Of a stretch of 64,000 nucleotides of DNA, positions 55,053 through 64,000 are shown piece by piece. The translations under genes were made by a program, and so were the position numbers. The stretch spans positions 1,375,001-1,439,000 of the forward strand of contig JAYKKM010000224.1 of the NCBI GenBank assembly GCA_035772405.1. Reading direction: 5' to 3'. The DNA is from Chrysogorgia sp. JL179-B06. Taxonomy: Eukaryota; Cnidaria; Anthozoa; Scleralcyonacea; Chrysogorgiidae. Below the pieces are notes generated by a model. The model saw only the letters and a program-made list of their open reading frames with translations, had not been told where the DNA came from and did not search any database. The stretch's first letter is position 1. Every line of letters begins with the position of its first letter.

Positions 55053-56715
55053 TGCATAAAACATTAGGTACGATTAGTAACTTTAACATTCATGCAAGAG
55101 TCTGCGGTAGCACCCCCGATAGCCCCGCGATTCCTGACCATACGCTGTATGGAACCGCACCTAATTGGGCACAGTGTCCTGAACCAATTCAACCTTTGGA
55201 GGGTGTAGCTCTGTCGGAGAGGGTTTTACGCTAATAGCTGAGGAACAGTTTACAGGACCCAGAGATCCACAAAGACGGGAGCGGTCTCATAGGTAGAGCA
55301 GCCCCAGGCGAGCCTAAACTCCCCAACTAACTTGTTACAATGTTGCCGAGAATTACCCTCTCCTGACCAGAACTACTGTCACACATAAAGTGGAGAAAAA
55401 ACGTACCGTATAATAACAAATTACCCCTACTACAGCCTACCGCATGCACAATGCCTGCAGGGAACCAAAACCAGAGCCACATCAAGCTAGAGGATGGAGA
55501 TGACTGGGACATTTCCTGTGGAGGATTGCCTTAGGAGCATTGCTGTGAAGAGAATATAGCTGCGAACATGCACAAGAACAGACGACATTTAAGTTGATGG
55601 AACAACAAAAGAGATTGCACACAGTAAACACATGCAGCAGAACAGGAGACAAACAAGCATTTTAGTTATCACCCAGGATAGCTGGGGAGCAGACCAGTTC
55701 TACTGGCGCGATTGTACACACTAACAGTAAAATATATCACCCGGAGTAGCCGAGCAGCAATATTACTTTATACACAGTAAACACATGCGCAACAAAACAG
55801 GAGACAAACATAAATTAAATTAAGTCACCCAGAATAGCCGGGGAACAAACCAGATGTACTGGCGCGATTGTACACACACTAACATTAAAATAGTAGCCAA
55901 AACAGCGGACCAGACGCGATTGTACACACACTAACATTAAAATAGTAGCTAAGCAGCGAACCAAATTTACCAGGAGACAAACATAAGATAAGTTAGCCCG
56001 CAGATGAAAGCAAATACTGGCAGCTGCCGATAATATGCAAGCGGCAAAGAAATAGCGCAAATACAGTCCCCCAACGGCTGAACGATAAGCAACGTTGCAG
56101 AATATACGGACCCGCACAAGGGCTAGCAGCAGTTGAACCGGATGACCCCCCACACGACTGAGCAACAGCAGGGAGCACAAATAGAGTCCCCCAACGACTG
56201 TACGGCGCGCGAGAGTCCCCCAACGACTGTACGGCGGCGTTGCCCATGAAGTACGGACGCAGAGGACCCCCACACGACTGAGCAACAGCAGGGAGCACAA
56301 ATACAATCCCCCAACGACTGTACGGCGACGTTGCCCAGTACGGACCCGCACTAGCAGCTAGCCAGTAAGCAACAGCTGAATGAAAGCAAAGTAGCACAGT
56401 CCGAAGCACGGGAGCACAATGAGCTATGTTAGATTGAGGGTTGGGTGGGAGGGAACGAAGTATCGTGTACGACGGACAGCGCACGAATATAAGCCCTGAA
56501 GTGGAGGACCGTCAGATGCCACGAGTTTTGCATTGACGTAAGGCATTCAGTGCACACACCCTGAATACCTATAGGGTCCCAAGGGACCACAAGACCGGCA
56601 GCACACTTACTTTGCATGATGTTAATTATTTTTATTGCATAAATCCATATAATCTTACCTAATGTTTATGCATTAGGTACGATTATAGTAACTAATCATA
56701 CCTAATGTTTATGCA
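55053..56715. mobile_element. 1.7-kb GC-rich repeat element with AT-rich inverted ends
   Basis: Left TGCATAAAACATTAGGTACG then ATTAGTAACT, right the inverse of TGCATAAACATTAGGTATGA (present twice in tandem at the right end). Interior: two diverged units of about 180 bp (CATGCAGCAGAACAGGAGAC / CATGCGCAACAAAACAGGAG, each with TACTGGCGCGATTGTACACA), then tandem CAATCCCCCAACGACTGTACGGC-like units (56040-56340). The frames here are low-complexity repeat readings, not genes. Confidence 0.6.
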
Positions 56716-56856
56716 AAAGACCTGTTTTATTTTACTCAAATTGCGCTGCGAAACACGCTACTCATCCAGCTTATATAGTATATGCTAATTAACTACTCTA
56801 AAACATTTCAATGAATAACTAACGAAGACATGAAGCGAACCATTATCGAATTCCCA

Positions 56857-56959
56857 ATGGCATTACGGTTGATTAGTGATTAAATGTCCCTCAAGCCTCG
56901 GGAGGTTTATAGTATTTATACTTCGGGTACATTTAATCACTAATCAACCTCAATGCCAT
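56857..56959. repeat. 103-bp hairpin (ATGGCATTACGGTTGATTAG)
   Basis: ATGGCATTACGGTTGATTAG then TGATTAAATGT faces its inverse, two mismatches over about 32 bp, loop about 38 bp. Followed by a (TTA)n run at 56976-57012. Confidence 0.8.
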
Positions 56960-57181
56960 GCTATTACTTATAATTATAATTATAATTATTATTATTATTA
57001 TTATTATTATTGTATTTCTTAATAGCCTATTCGTAGCGGCCAATAGCTCCTACTGGATTTACATAGTAGCTCCTTTGATATCAAAATTTGCTAAGATTAC
57101 ATGTTTCAACACTACAGAAAATATATCAATCCTCTTGGACCACTTTGCTTAGTACTTTATGCAGCAATGTCTCACTTTCCA

Positions 57182-57660
57182 TTACTGATCCAGTTCTACA
57201 TAGTTCTTACTACATTGAGCCTTCTTCTCATGTCGTATCAACTTCTCGATTTGTTGTTGCAATTCGACATGGAATCGGCGATCTCTCTCTCTCGTTTCAA
57301 ACGCTAACTGCTGGTACTTGTTTAACTTTCCCGATGTTTTCCTTCGATATTTTGTTCCCGAGGACACACGCCACATCTACCAGAAAGATACTGTACGTCT
57401 CGCATTCCTGTCCTCCCGTGTGAGGTCTGGCCTCCTGGCTTTATTATATTTCCTCAGTTTATATTCAAAATCACCCACCAACTTAAACTTGCCATCCCCC
57501 ATTATACATGCCCTTTCATCCGTCGATGTTGGTACCACAGTGTTCCTTCCTCTATATAATCCCATGTTGCTTACCCCATTCATGCATTGCAACGCTGGTA
57601 CCATCAATGCGTTAATTTTATGTCTCCTCGCATATTCAAGCTTATTCATGAATCGCTGCT
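57182..57660 (-). pseudogene. R2/NeSL-type LINE C-terminal fragment
   Basis: Readings NKLEYARRHKINALMVPALQ, MGLYRGRNTVVPT, KARRPDLTREDRNAR, then in another frame [20 protein letters not shown]. Same region as 37424-37783 ([17 protein letters not shown]). Frameshifted. Confidence 0.7.
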
Positions 57661-57769
57661 AATGCTGTACATCCTGCCGTACTGTTTAATCGTACTGTCC
57701 GCATATAACTGTACAGTAGTAAAAAAGTAGATCGGAGTCCTGTGTGGGCAGTGTTTTCGATATATAGCA

Positions 57770-57850
57770 AAGCGAAAAGGTGGTGAACTGCCGAGATTTT
57801 CAGGAACGAAATACTGACGTCTCGAGCGAAGCCCTTCATCAGAGCCGTAA
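57770..57850 (-). repeat. Dispersed motif with hammerhead-like core
   Basis: Minus strand: CTGATGA (57842-57836), a GGGC TTC GCTC stem-loop, then GAGAC. The phrase CTTCGCTCGARACGT also occurs at 26351-26366 on the minus strand. The layout resembles the CUGAUGA, stem II, GAAA core of hammerhead ribozymes carried by Penelope-like elements, but one core base differs and stem III is not convincing. Confidence 0.3.
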
Positions 57851-58504
57851 TAAATGGTAAGTTATTTTACTTGCTCTATGTTTGTTTGACCTTTTATCTA
57901 ATTATATATATAGATAGTATCGATTTGACATTTATAGTCCTCTTCCTATTTCAATCATCTGCTGTTGCAAATTTATTATCGCTGCTGTTTTTCAAGCAAG
58001 GGTCGAGATTGCATTTAAGCTATTCACGCTACACTCTATCTCCGACCAGGTTCTTATATAATATATATATATATCAAAACAATCTCAGCACATTTCTTGA
58101 CTCTAATCAGTTCTTTTTTCTTTTCACCTCCTTTACCAGGTCTTTTATTGTTATTACTAACTCCTTGCTTTGTATCTTGTAGTACTTTTTATCCCATTGT
58201 CTCAATTTCTAGACCTTCGTTGTCGGCTCCATGAGCTACTCAGTCCTCCTCTTCTAAAGATCAGTCACGCAGGCTTTTTCCTTCACATTTTGAGGACAGT
58301 TCCAGAGGTTACGTTTAATAAGTCCTATAATACTCTGTTTACTTAGTTGGATGTGATGTTTTCATGATGTGTGGTGACCACCACATTTTCTGATCCACTA
58401 CAATTCTAAGGTAAGGATGGGATTCGACCTCCTCATGTACTTCACAGCAGAATACATATTCTCGTTTAGTAGTGCAGGATTTCTCTTGGTCGTAATACAA
58501 ATGA

Positions 58505-58660
58505 TGATACGTGGACGATCGTCAAGCTCATATCCTCAGAAAAATGATTCCCGTACAGGAATCGAACCTGTAACCTTCTGATTGCCGGTGAGACGTACGC
58601 TCTAACCATTGAGCTAACGAGACACAGACGGAGAGTACTATATATGCGTCACTATATATC
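58505..58660 (-). mobile_element. tRNA-derived SINE copy, box A and box B intact
   Basis: Minus strand: GTCTCGTTAGCTCAATGGTT then AGAGCG (box A), AATCAGAAGG, then GGTTCGATTCCTGTACGGGA (box B). The anticodon arm does not fold, so it is not a working tRNA gene. The 3' body GTCAAGCTCATATCCTCAGA (given on the plus strand) is shared with the inverted copy at 58690-58800. Confidence 0.65.
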
Positions 58661-58689
58661 GGTAATGCTTGGATGCGTTAATATTATAC

Positions 58690-58965
58690 ACCATGTTGTA
58701 GTGAATGTGGGAGAGCAATCAGAAGGTTTCAGGTTCGATTCCTGTACGGGACTCAGAATAATTTTTCTGAGGATATGAGATTGACGATCGTCCACGTATC
58801 GTCTGTCTACTCCGATCGAGCTATACCAAATATTACGATATATAGTGACTGCCGCATAGGCAGCATATATATAGCAATGGCGAATCAGTACATCATTGTA
58901 ACCTTCACTCTCCATCTGAGTCTCATTAGCTCAATGGTTATAGAGCGTCTCACGTTCTGTAAAAT
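58690..58965 (+). mobile_element. Inverted and broken SINE copies
   Basis: GAGAGCAATCAGAAGGTTTC then AGGTTCGATTCCTGTACGGG (box B) followed by TCTGAGGATATGAGATTGAC, the inverse of the copy at 58505. At 58919-58955 a separate box A piece (TCTCATTAGCTCAATGGTTA) stands without its box B. Inverted pair spacing about 40 bp. Confidence 0.6.
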
Positions 58966-59129
58966 GTTGGGGGAGCTGTAGTCCCTTAGCCCCCCGGTTG
59001 CTACGCCCTTGTCAATGACCTATAAGAACAAAAGAAATTCAGGCAAACAAATGGCAAGTCGGAGCCGAGGCGCAGCTATAGGAGTTCGAGTCAGACTTGG
59101 CCCACTTGACAGTTTGGCCCACTTGACAT

Positions 59130-60160
59130 TGGAGAACTAGTGTTTAATGATACAAAATCTCAGGTCTTAACTCTATATATATTACAATATTGCGTGCAAA
59201 ATTCGCCTACTAAAGGCAGTTACATGTTGCGTCATATAACAACGCTAAGTTTCAACACTTAATCTGATAATTACCACCCTGTAAATGAACCTGCTATATG
59301 AACGCAAATGCAACGACTACATCACCATAAGTACATAACTAATTATATTTTGGTGACCATTATGGCATACTTTGTCATGTTTATCCTAGCTACTATAGTA
59401 TAGTTACGGAAAGAAAACATCGGAACTGACCCGTAAACAGAAAGCTCACGCAAACTCGGCGCTGCGCGTCCTCGGGTCTTTATATAGCATAAATTAAAGC
59501 CTTCCTTCTCAGGATCTAACTCTTACTTTAAAATATTGCATAACCTCACAGCTTAAAATTAGCTTCTATTTCTAAAATAAACCATTATCGTTGAAACGTC
59601 AGCCTAATGATTGGAGAACTAGACAAAATCTGGTTTTATATATTATACTTGCGTGCAAAGTGCAAACCTCGCCTACGAAAGGAACAACTCATAGACATCA
59701 TTCATAATGGCGGTCAATTTAAATATTCCTTTATGTGCGTCAGTAATTCAAAAGAATCTTTGCTTCCTAACGAGGTTGTAAAGGCTAATTTATATGCACA
59801 TAAAATAATATTTAAAATATGCGGTAGAAAGAGCCCCATTATGAAAGAGGTCTAGTTCATGCGTCATAACAACGCTATTAGTGCAACACCTAATCTGATC
59901 ATAAGCAAGTTCGTAATGTAGACTGCGCATCAAATTGACGCGTTCTGCGTCGGGATAAAACTTATTTTATTTCATAACATCAGTCTGGGGAATTCAGTTT
60001 AACGAATTTGCAAGTGTCAGAAATGCAAATTATATTGTGATAATTTGTGCCTGTGGTTTTAGCCTGATGTTATGAATTGAAAATGTTTTATCCCGACGCT
60101 ACCATGGCATTTCAAAGATGTCTTTGTCTAGTTACTATAGTTACGGAAAGAAACATTCGG
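59130..60160. repeat. Imperfect direct duplication (about 470-740 bp apart)
   Basis: TTGGAGAACTAG, ACAAAATCT, GCGTGCAAA, TCGCCTAC(T/G)AAAGG, GCGTCATA..AACAACGCTA and CACCTAATCTGAT-type blocks occur at 59130-59275 and again at 59609-59900. CTATAGTTACGGAAAGAAA occurs at about 59395 and 60137. The second copy carries an insert of about 160 bp with a short frame of no known family. Confidence 0.55.
59947..60099. mobile_element. 153-bp hairpin MITE (GCGTCGGGATAAAAC)
   Basis: GCGTCGGGATAAAAC with TTCATAACATCAG faces CTGATGTTATGAA and GTTTTATCCCGACGC. Sits within the second copy of the 59130 duplication. Confidence 0.8.
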
Positions 60161-61035
60161 AGTACTCGTGATGTTTTTAATACCGAACTGAAATGAAAGA
60201 GGGCCATATGCACCCCCTAAAAACAATTATTGCCAGTTTAGGTGCTCTGAGGTCGATATCGATCAATTTTGTGTACTACATCCAAAGATTTCTATACAGG
60301 GTCGGACGGCTGAGCGAAATTTCAAGCGGGGGCTATTAAGACTGGAGAGTTAGAAGAACATGCCGCCGGAAGTGTTCCATGTCAACATAATACAGCGAAA
60401 GGAAAAGTATCAATATCAGATTTTTCTTGCATGATTTGTGTTAGAAAGAATGACTGTGGAGAAAATGCAACACTAAGCAGCTGCATACACAACATAAATA
60501 TGATGCGTGATATTCCTTGCCATATATTTGCAGTTCTCTCTGGTGTTGATCAAGCGTATCCGCCATTTTAAAACAGAAAACCCACGCAAAGTTCTCGTGC
60601 AAAATCGCCACTCGCTTTGCAGTTTGCATCCGAGTGCAAAACTCGTTCAAACCATGTCCGAACCGGGCCTAGTTACTTCAGAATACAAAACGTCTTCAAA
60701 TGAAAGAATTTTGGCGGTGCACATCAAATCATTTTCAAGAAGTCTAATCCTAATCATACCTTGATCTTAACCTTAAACCTAACCGTAACTGTAGCTAACC
60801 CTAACCTAACCAAAAATAAAGACCAGACAACAACAGAAAGGTCCTTTTGAATCATCCCTTTTAACCGAAGCTAATGACGCTATCGCGAAAAGTATTTATA
60901 GCGTTAGGGTTAGCCCCTCACTCCCCCAGACACACCTCCTATATGTGACGTACGCTCCCAAAAATAAAAACATTTAGCGATCGAAAATCGCTTTAGTAAG
61001 CGCAAAGAAAGGTCACGTCTTCGAGGTACGAGACA
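60161..61035. other. Upstream flank of the SLC25 gene
   Basis: No clear TATA box near the ATG; a CCTAACCGTAACTG and AACCCTAACCTAACC run at 60775-60815 is telomere-like but short. A frame at 60441-60650 shows no family features. Nothing else supported. Confidence 0.35.
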
Positions 61036-62019
61036 ATGCCAATGGATCGTCCACGGTCGCTGGATTTTTTTGCTGGAGGTTTGGCTGGGGCGACTGCTAC
61101 GGTGATAACGTATCCTCTGGAAGTCTTGCAAACGAGATTACAGTCTTCGTCTTCGACCTTCATCTTTAAAAAACTGCCTACTGGTATACCAGTGTTCGCC
61201 GGCTTGGGACGAAATGTGAATTTTAATATATGTGGTTCTGTGACTACAACTCGATCAGCGAATATTTTTTCATATGCTAAAGGCATGATAAAAAACGAAG
61301 GATATTCGCTGCTCTCTCGTGGGCTTCTGGCAAACGTCGCTGCTATCTCGTTGTCTAGAGGGATCTACTTCTCCGTGTATTCGAGTAGCAAAATATTTCT
61401 TCGGGATGAAAGAAACGAAGGTAAAATGGAAAGTATACCCATTCACGTTTGTTCGGCTGCCTTTGCAGGTTTCGCCAGTTGTACTCTAACAAACCCAATG
61501 TGGTTTTTAAAAACGAGATTGCAACTTGACTCAAGGCCAATAGACAACTCGCCAAACAAGTTATCCAGAATGCTGGTGACAATCTATCGTAACGAAGGGA
61601 TACGGGCATTCTACAGTGGACTAACTGCCTCGTATTTGGGCATAATTGAGACTGCCACACATTTTGCAATTTACGAATATCTTCGGAGTACAATACTACA
61701 GCGACGAAGATCCACAAAACCTTCAGGTTGTGGAAGGCTCTACGTTTCCGACTTTGTGGTTGCTGCCGCGGTCTCGAAAACAATCGCCACCGTTCTGGCT
61801 TATCCTCACGAAGTAATTAGAACTCGTACGAGAGAACAGAATAGGGAAAAGTCGTTCTTACGTGTGATTAGAACAATTATGAACAAGGAAGGATGGCAAG
61901 GATTCTACGGTGGTCTAGGGACACATTTATTTCGTCAAGTTCCAAATACTGCCATTGTATTTTTAACTTATGAGTCAGTTATTTACTTTGGAATGCAATT
62001 TCTCAAGACAAGAAACTGA
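61036..62019 (+). CDS. Mitochondrial pyrimidine nucleotide carrier (SLC25A33/SLC25A36 type), intronless, 327 aa
   Basis: Inner-membrane carrier of the SLC25 family, expected to exchange pyrimidine nucleotides between cytosol and matrix and so supply mitochondrial DNA and RNA synthesis. Three repeats are visible. Signature 1 is PLEVLQTRLQ at residues 27-36, with Gln where Lys or Arg is usual. Signature 2 is NPMWFLKTRLQLD, with Trp replacing the acidic residue, a mark of the A33/A36/yeast RIM2 group. Signature 3 is YPHEVIRTRTRE. Each is followed by a G-rich EG segment (NEGYSLLSRG, NEGIRAFYSG, KEGWQGFYGG). Length agrees with the family (about 310-320 aa). ATGs at 61036 and 61042 are both possible; the second has the stronger context. 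Vertebrate orthologues have several introns, so an uninterrupted frame suggests intron loss or a retrocopy. No poly(A) tract or flanking repeat is obvious. It cannot be assigned to A33 versus A36. Confidence 0.92.
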   Translation: MPMDRPRSLDFFAGGLAGATATVITYPLEVLQTRLQSSSSTFIFKKLPTGIPVFAGLGRNVNFNICGSVTTTRSANIFSYAKGMIKNEGYSLLSRGLLANVAAISLSRGIYFSVYSSSKIFLRDERNEGKMESIPIHVCSAAFAGFASCTLTNPMWFLKTRLQLDSRPIDNSPNKLSRMLVTIYRNEGIRAFYSGLTASYLGIIETATHFAIYEYLRSTILQRRRSTKPSGCGRLYVSDFVVAAAVSKTIATVLAYPHEVIRTRTREQNREKSFLRVIRTIMNKEGWQGFYGGLGTHLFRQVPNTAIVFLTYESVIYFGMQFLKTRN

Positions 62020-62164
62020 ACTATACTCTTACTTTCTGTGAAAGTTGGCTGGTAATGCATTAGATCTGAATTTGTATTAGGAATTGGTATTTTGTATAAA
62101 AATATTGCTCATAATACACACATTAAATTATGTTTAAATTGCTCATTATTTATTGTACAGGGGG

Positions 62165-62855
62165 ACCGGAGGTAGGGGTTTCCACAAGTTGCTCGGCAAC
62201 TTTTCGTTCTATGAGCAACTTTTTTTTAACCGGCAACTTTTGTAACTTCGAGCAACTTTTCCTAAATTTGACATTTGTTTAGCGATTTTGAGTTTTTCAC
62301 AACGTTTACTTTCATTTTGTGTTGAAATATGGTAGACAATATTAGGATAATAATAAACAATTTTAGCTCTCCAAGACCCAAGTCCAGTCAATCTCAATAT
62401 CTCTTTATCGGTATTTAATACTCGGTAATTTTAGCCACTTTTGGCTTCTCAAAATTCAAAATGGCCGACATATTTACACAAAAGTTGGTATTTGACATTA
62501 TCATAATTGTTTTAAGTTTTGACATTACGCCAGGTTTTATATTCGATTACATAGAACTATATACTATATTATATGAACTATGAAGTAATATATTAAAAGA
62601 TTGTTTCATCAAGACTGCATTTTTTTATAAAGACATATTTATATGATTACTCTAAACATCATCACCAGGTATGTATCGACTCTTGCTCAAAATAGCAGCA
62701 CTTGGAAGCGCAATTAAAGTCGCAACTTTTGAGCAACTTTCTTGAAAACTAGCAACTTTTTGAGAAAAATGGGCAACTTTCAGGCAACTTTTCATCTTTT
62801 TTTGAGCAACTATTATCAGAATTTCGAGCAACTTGTGGAAACCCCTAACCGGAGG
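62165..62855. mobile_element. hAT-like MITE with perfect 8-bp TSD ACCGGAGG
   Basis: TSD ACCGGAGG at 62165-62172 and 62848-62855. Element 62173-62847 with arms TAGGGGTTTCCACAAGTTGC then TC, perfect over about 22 bp. Both subterminal regions are packed with GAGCAACTTTT-like phrases (at least ten), probably transposase-binding repeats. Confidence 0.93.
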
Positions 62856-62882
62856 AGAAACATCTAGAGGTAATATTTTTCT

Positions 62883-62886
<4 letters not shown>

Positions 62887-62923
<37 letters not shown>
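62887..62923. repeat. Poly-C run, 37 bases
   Basis: Unbroken C run shortly after the hAT-like MITE. Length is uncertain because homopolymers are error-prone in sequencing and assembly. Confidence 0.9.
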
Positions 62924-62926
<3 letters not shown>

Positions 62927-63573
62927 CAACTGTCTAGACAGGGCCCTTCTAGCTTTTGTACTTTTGGATTTTAATACATGCTTGTCTTTAATATATGAAA
63001 CAATGTATGTCCATTTGAGAAATCAAATTGCCTAGGGCAGATATGATTCATCTGCCAGACCAGAACCATCCACAAAAAAATTTAATTGCTTGTGATGTTC
63101 CTTTAAAATGTTTATCCAATGAAATTTTATATTTTTCAGTCATTGCTGACTCAAAGCTAACATTTGCATGGAGACCACTAATATGACCATACTGTAAGTT
63201 GTCATATTAAGATTCAGTTTTACGGTAATCCGTTCGCTGTAAAAATTTATACTTTGATTAAAAAATATTCTAATAATTTCATTGCATAAACACTTTAATT
63301 CAGCAAGCAAGGCTTTGTTTATATCTGGTCAATTATAATTTAGGCAGCTATAGTACATTCAGAAAAATAGCACTTCTCTTTGAGTCAACAGAATTAATGT
63401 TTAGTTAGTGTACTCAGTACTTGTACAGTCTACAGTATGTCCAGTACGATTGTAAAGAATATGTATTTTAGCAGCACAAGGCATATAGGTATGTATTGTA
63501 GTGCTGTAGCATATACAGTATAACATGTTTAAAATATTGCCTATGGTGCTTCTTTGATTGTTATAGACTATGA
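62924..63573. other. Intergenic DNA between two convergent genes
   Basis: Lies between the carrier gene (plus) and the terminal membrane-protein exon (minus), so it should contain the 3' ends of both. No convincing polyadenylation signal pair or repeat was found. Confidence 0.35.
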
Positions 63574-64000
63574 TCAAATTTCAAATATTTCAGTAGTTAT
63601 TGGTAAATCTACAGAGCCTCCACTATTAACCTCACTACCTGCAGCCAACTTTGACACATATCGATGTATGATAAATCTAACTTGGTATTCCAACTCCTTC
63701 CTTCTTCGCTTACTATGTGCAGAATCTCCAGGAAACAGAAGTAATGGTAGTGAAAATGTTGCAAAAAGAAACACAGCTTGGACATAGGTGGAGGTTTCTT
63801 CAGTTTGGTTTAAGGACATAATTGAACTAAATGCAATAGACAGATAGAGGAAAGTCAAAAGAAGTCTTGTAAAGATAGTGAAAAAGGTTTTGCCACGTGG
63901 CCTTAGCCGACGGTATGTGGCAACATAGAGATTCACTGGTATGGATGGATTATTGTTGCAATCAAGGAAGAGCAAAAGCCCAGTACTAGAACTTTTGGAA
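63574..64000 (-). CDS. C-terminal exon of an unrecognised multi-pass membrane protein (cut by window edge)
   Basis: An open frame runs from the right window edge to a stop at 63574, about 142 residues. It has a basic segment (YRRLRPRGKTFF), a hydrophobic stretch (FTRLLLTFLYLSIAFSSIM), a polar linker with an N-glycosylation-like NQT, a second hydrophobic stretch (YVQAVFLFATFSLPLLLF), then a charged SKRRRKELEYQ and a polar tail. This looks like two membrane helices with a cytosolic end. A TTCTAG at about 63987 could be the splice acceptor. I do not recognise the family. Coding is supported by amino-acid composition and length in AT-rich DNA, not by homology. Confidence 0.45.
   Translation of the reverse strand, partial: SKSSSTGLLLFLDCNNNPSIPVNLYVATYRRLRPRGKTFFTIFTRLLLTFLYLSIAFSSIMSLNQTEETSTYVQAVFLFATFSLPLLLFPGDSAHSKRRRKELEYQVRFIIHRYVSKLAAGSEVNSGGSVDLPITTEIFEI

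Noticed and set aside
55815..56484. Overlapping minus-strand frames of 163-178 codons
   Set aside because: Low-complexity repeat readings from GC-rich tandem units; several frames are open at once and none has a motif.
58540..58625. Functional tRNA gene
   Set aside because: Boxes A and B are present but the anticodon stem does not pair, and copies share a non-tRNA body; called a SINE.
61355..61783. 142-codon minus-strand frame
   Set aside because: Antisense shadow of the carrier gene.

Overview
The window is animal nuclear DNA: AT-rich, with intron-split genes whose splice phases can be followed, many non-LTR retrotransposon remnants and dense short inverted-repeat (MITE) elements. Nothing bacterial, viral or organellar was seen. 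The retrotransposon types, a 52-bp 'CCTCGTCCCC' palindrome and the TLDc-like exon suggest an invertebrate, most likely an anthozoan cnidarian. That placement is inference and other marine invertebrates are not excluded.

Genes. (1) A cGAS-like receptor (cGLR) on the minus strand, 9841 to 4130, three coding exons with matching phases, 565 aa. It has the GS motif and three catalytic acids (E288, D290, D385), no zinc ribbon, and a basic N-terminal tail built on a duplicated block of about 59 residues. (2) Candidate exons of a secreted protein on the minus strand, 28002 to 19415, ending in a TLDc-like C-terminus; this model is incomplete. (3) A complete ALKBH8 gene (tRNA wobble-uridine modification: RRM, AlkB dioxygenase and methyltransferase) on the minus strand, 53662 to 33237, six exons, 744 aa. 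(4) An intronless mitochondrial pyrimidine-nucleotide carrier of the SLC25A33/36 type on the plus strand, 61036 to 62019. (5) The last exon of an unrecognised membrane protein on the minus strand, 63574 to the window edge.

Layout. 1-4.1 kb: repeats. 4.1-9.9 kb: cGLR, whose 3.8-kb intron 2 holds a broken LINE with a nested MITE. 10.9-11.3 kb: a microsatellite. 11.3-19.4 kb: gene-poor with MITEs. 19.4-28 kb: the TLDc locus, with a LINE and MITEs. 28-33 kb: repeats and a truncated LINE. 33.2-53.7 kb: ALKBH8, with introns full of transposons, including R2/NeSL-type LINE remnants and a 2.4-kb element carrying 11-bp arrays at both ends. 54-60 kb: palindromes, a GC-rich repeat element, LINE pieces and tRNA-derived SINEs. 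61-64 kb: the carrier gene, a hAT-like MITE and the terminal membrane-protein exon.

The genes do not form one pathway: innate sensing, tRNA modification and mitochondrial nucleotide transport sit side by side. The most notable observations are the cGLR with its repeat tail, the transposon family with phased 11-bp subterminal arrays of changing sequence, and a set of TTAA-flanked MITEs for which three unoccupied sites can be read inside the window.
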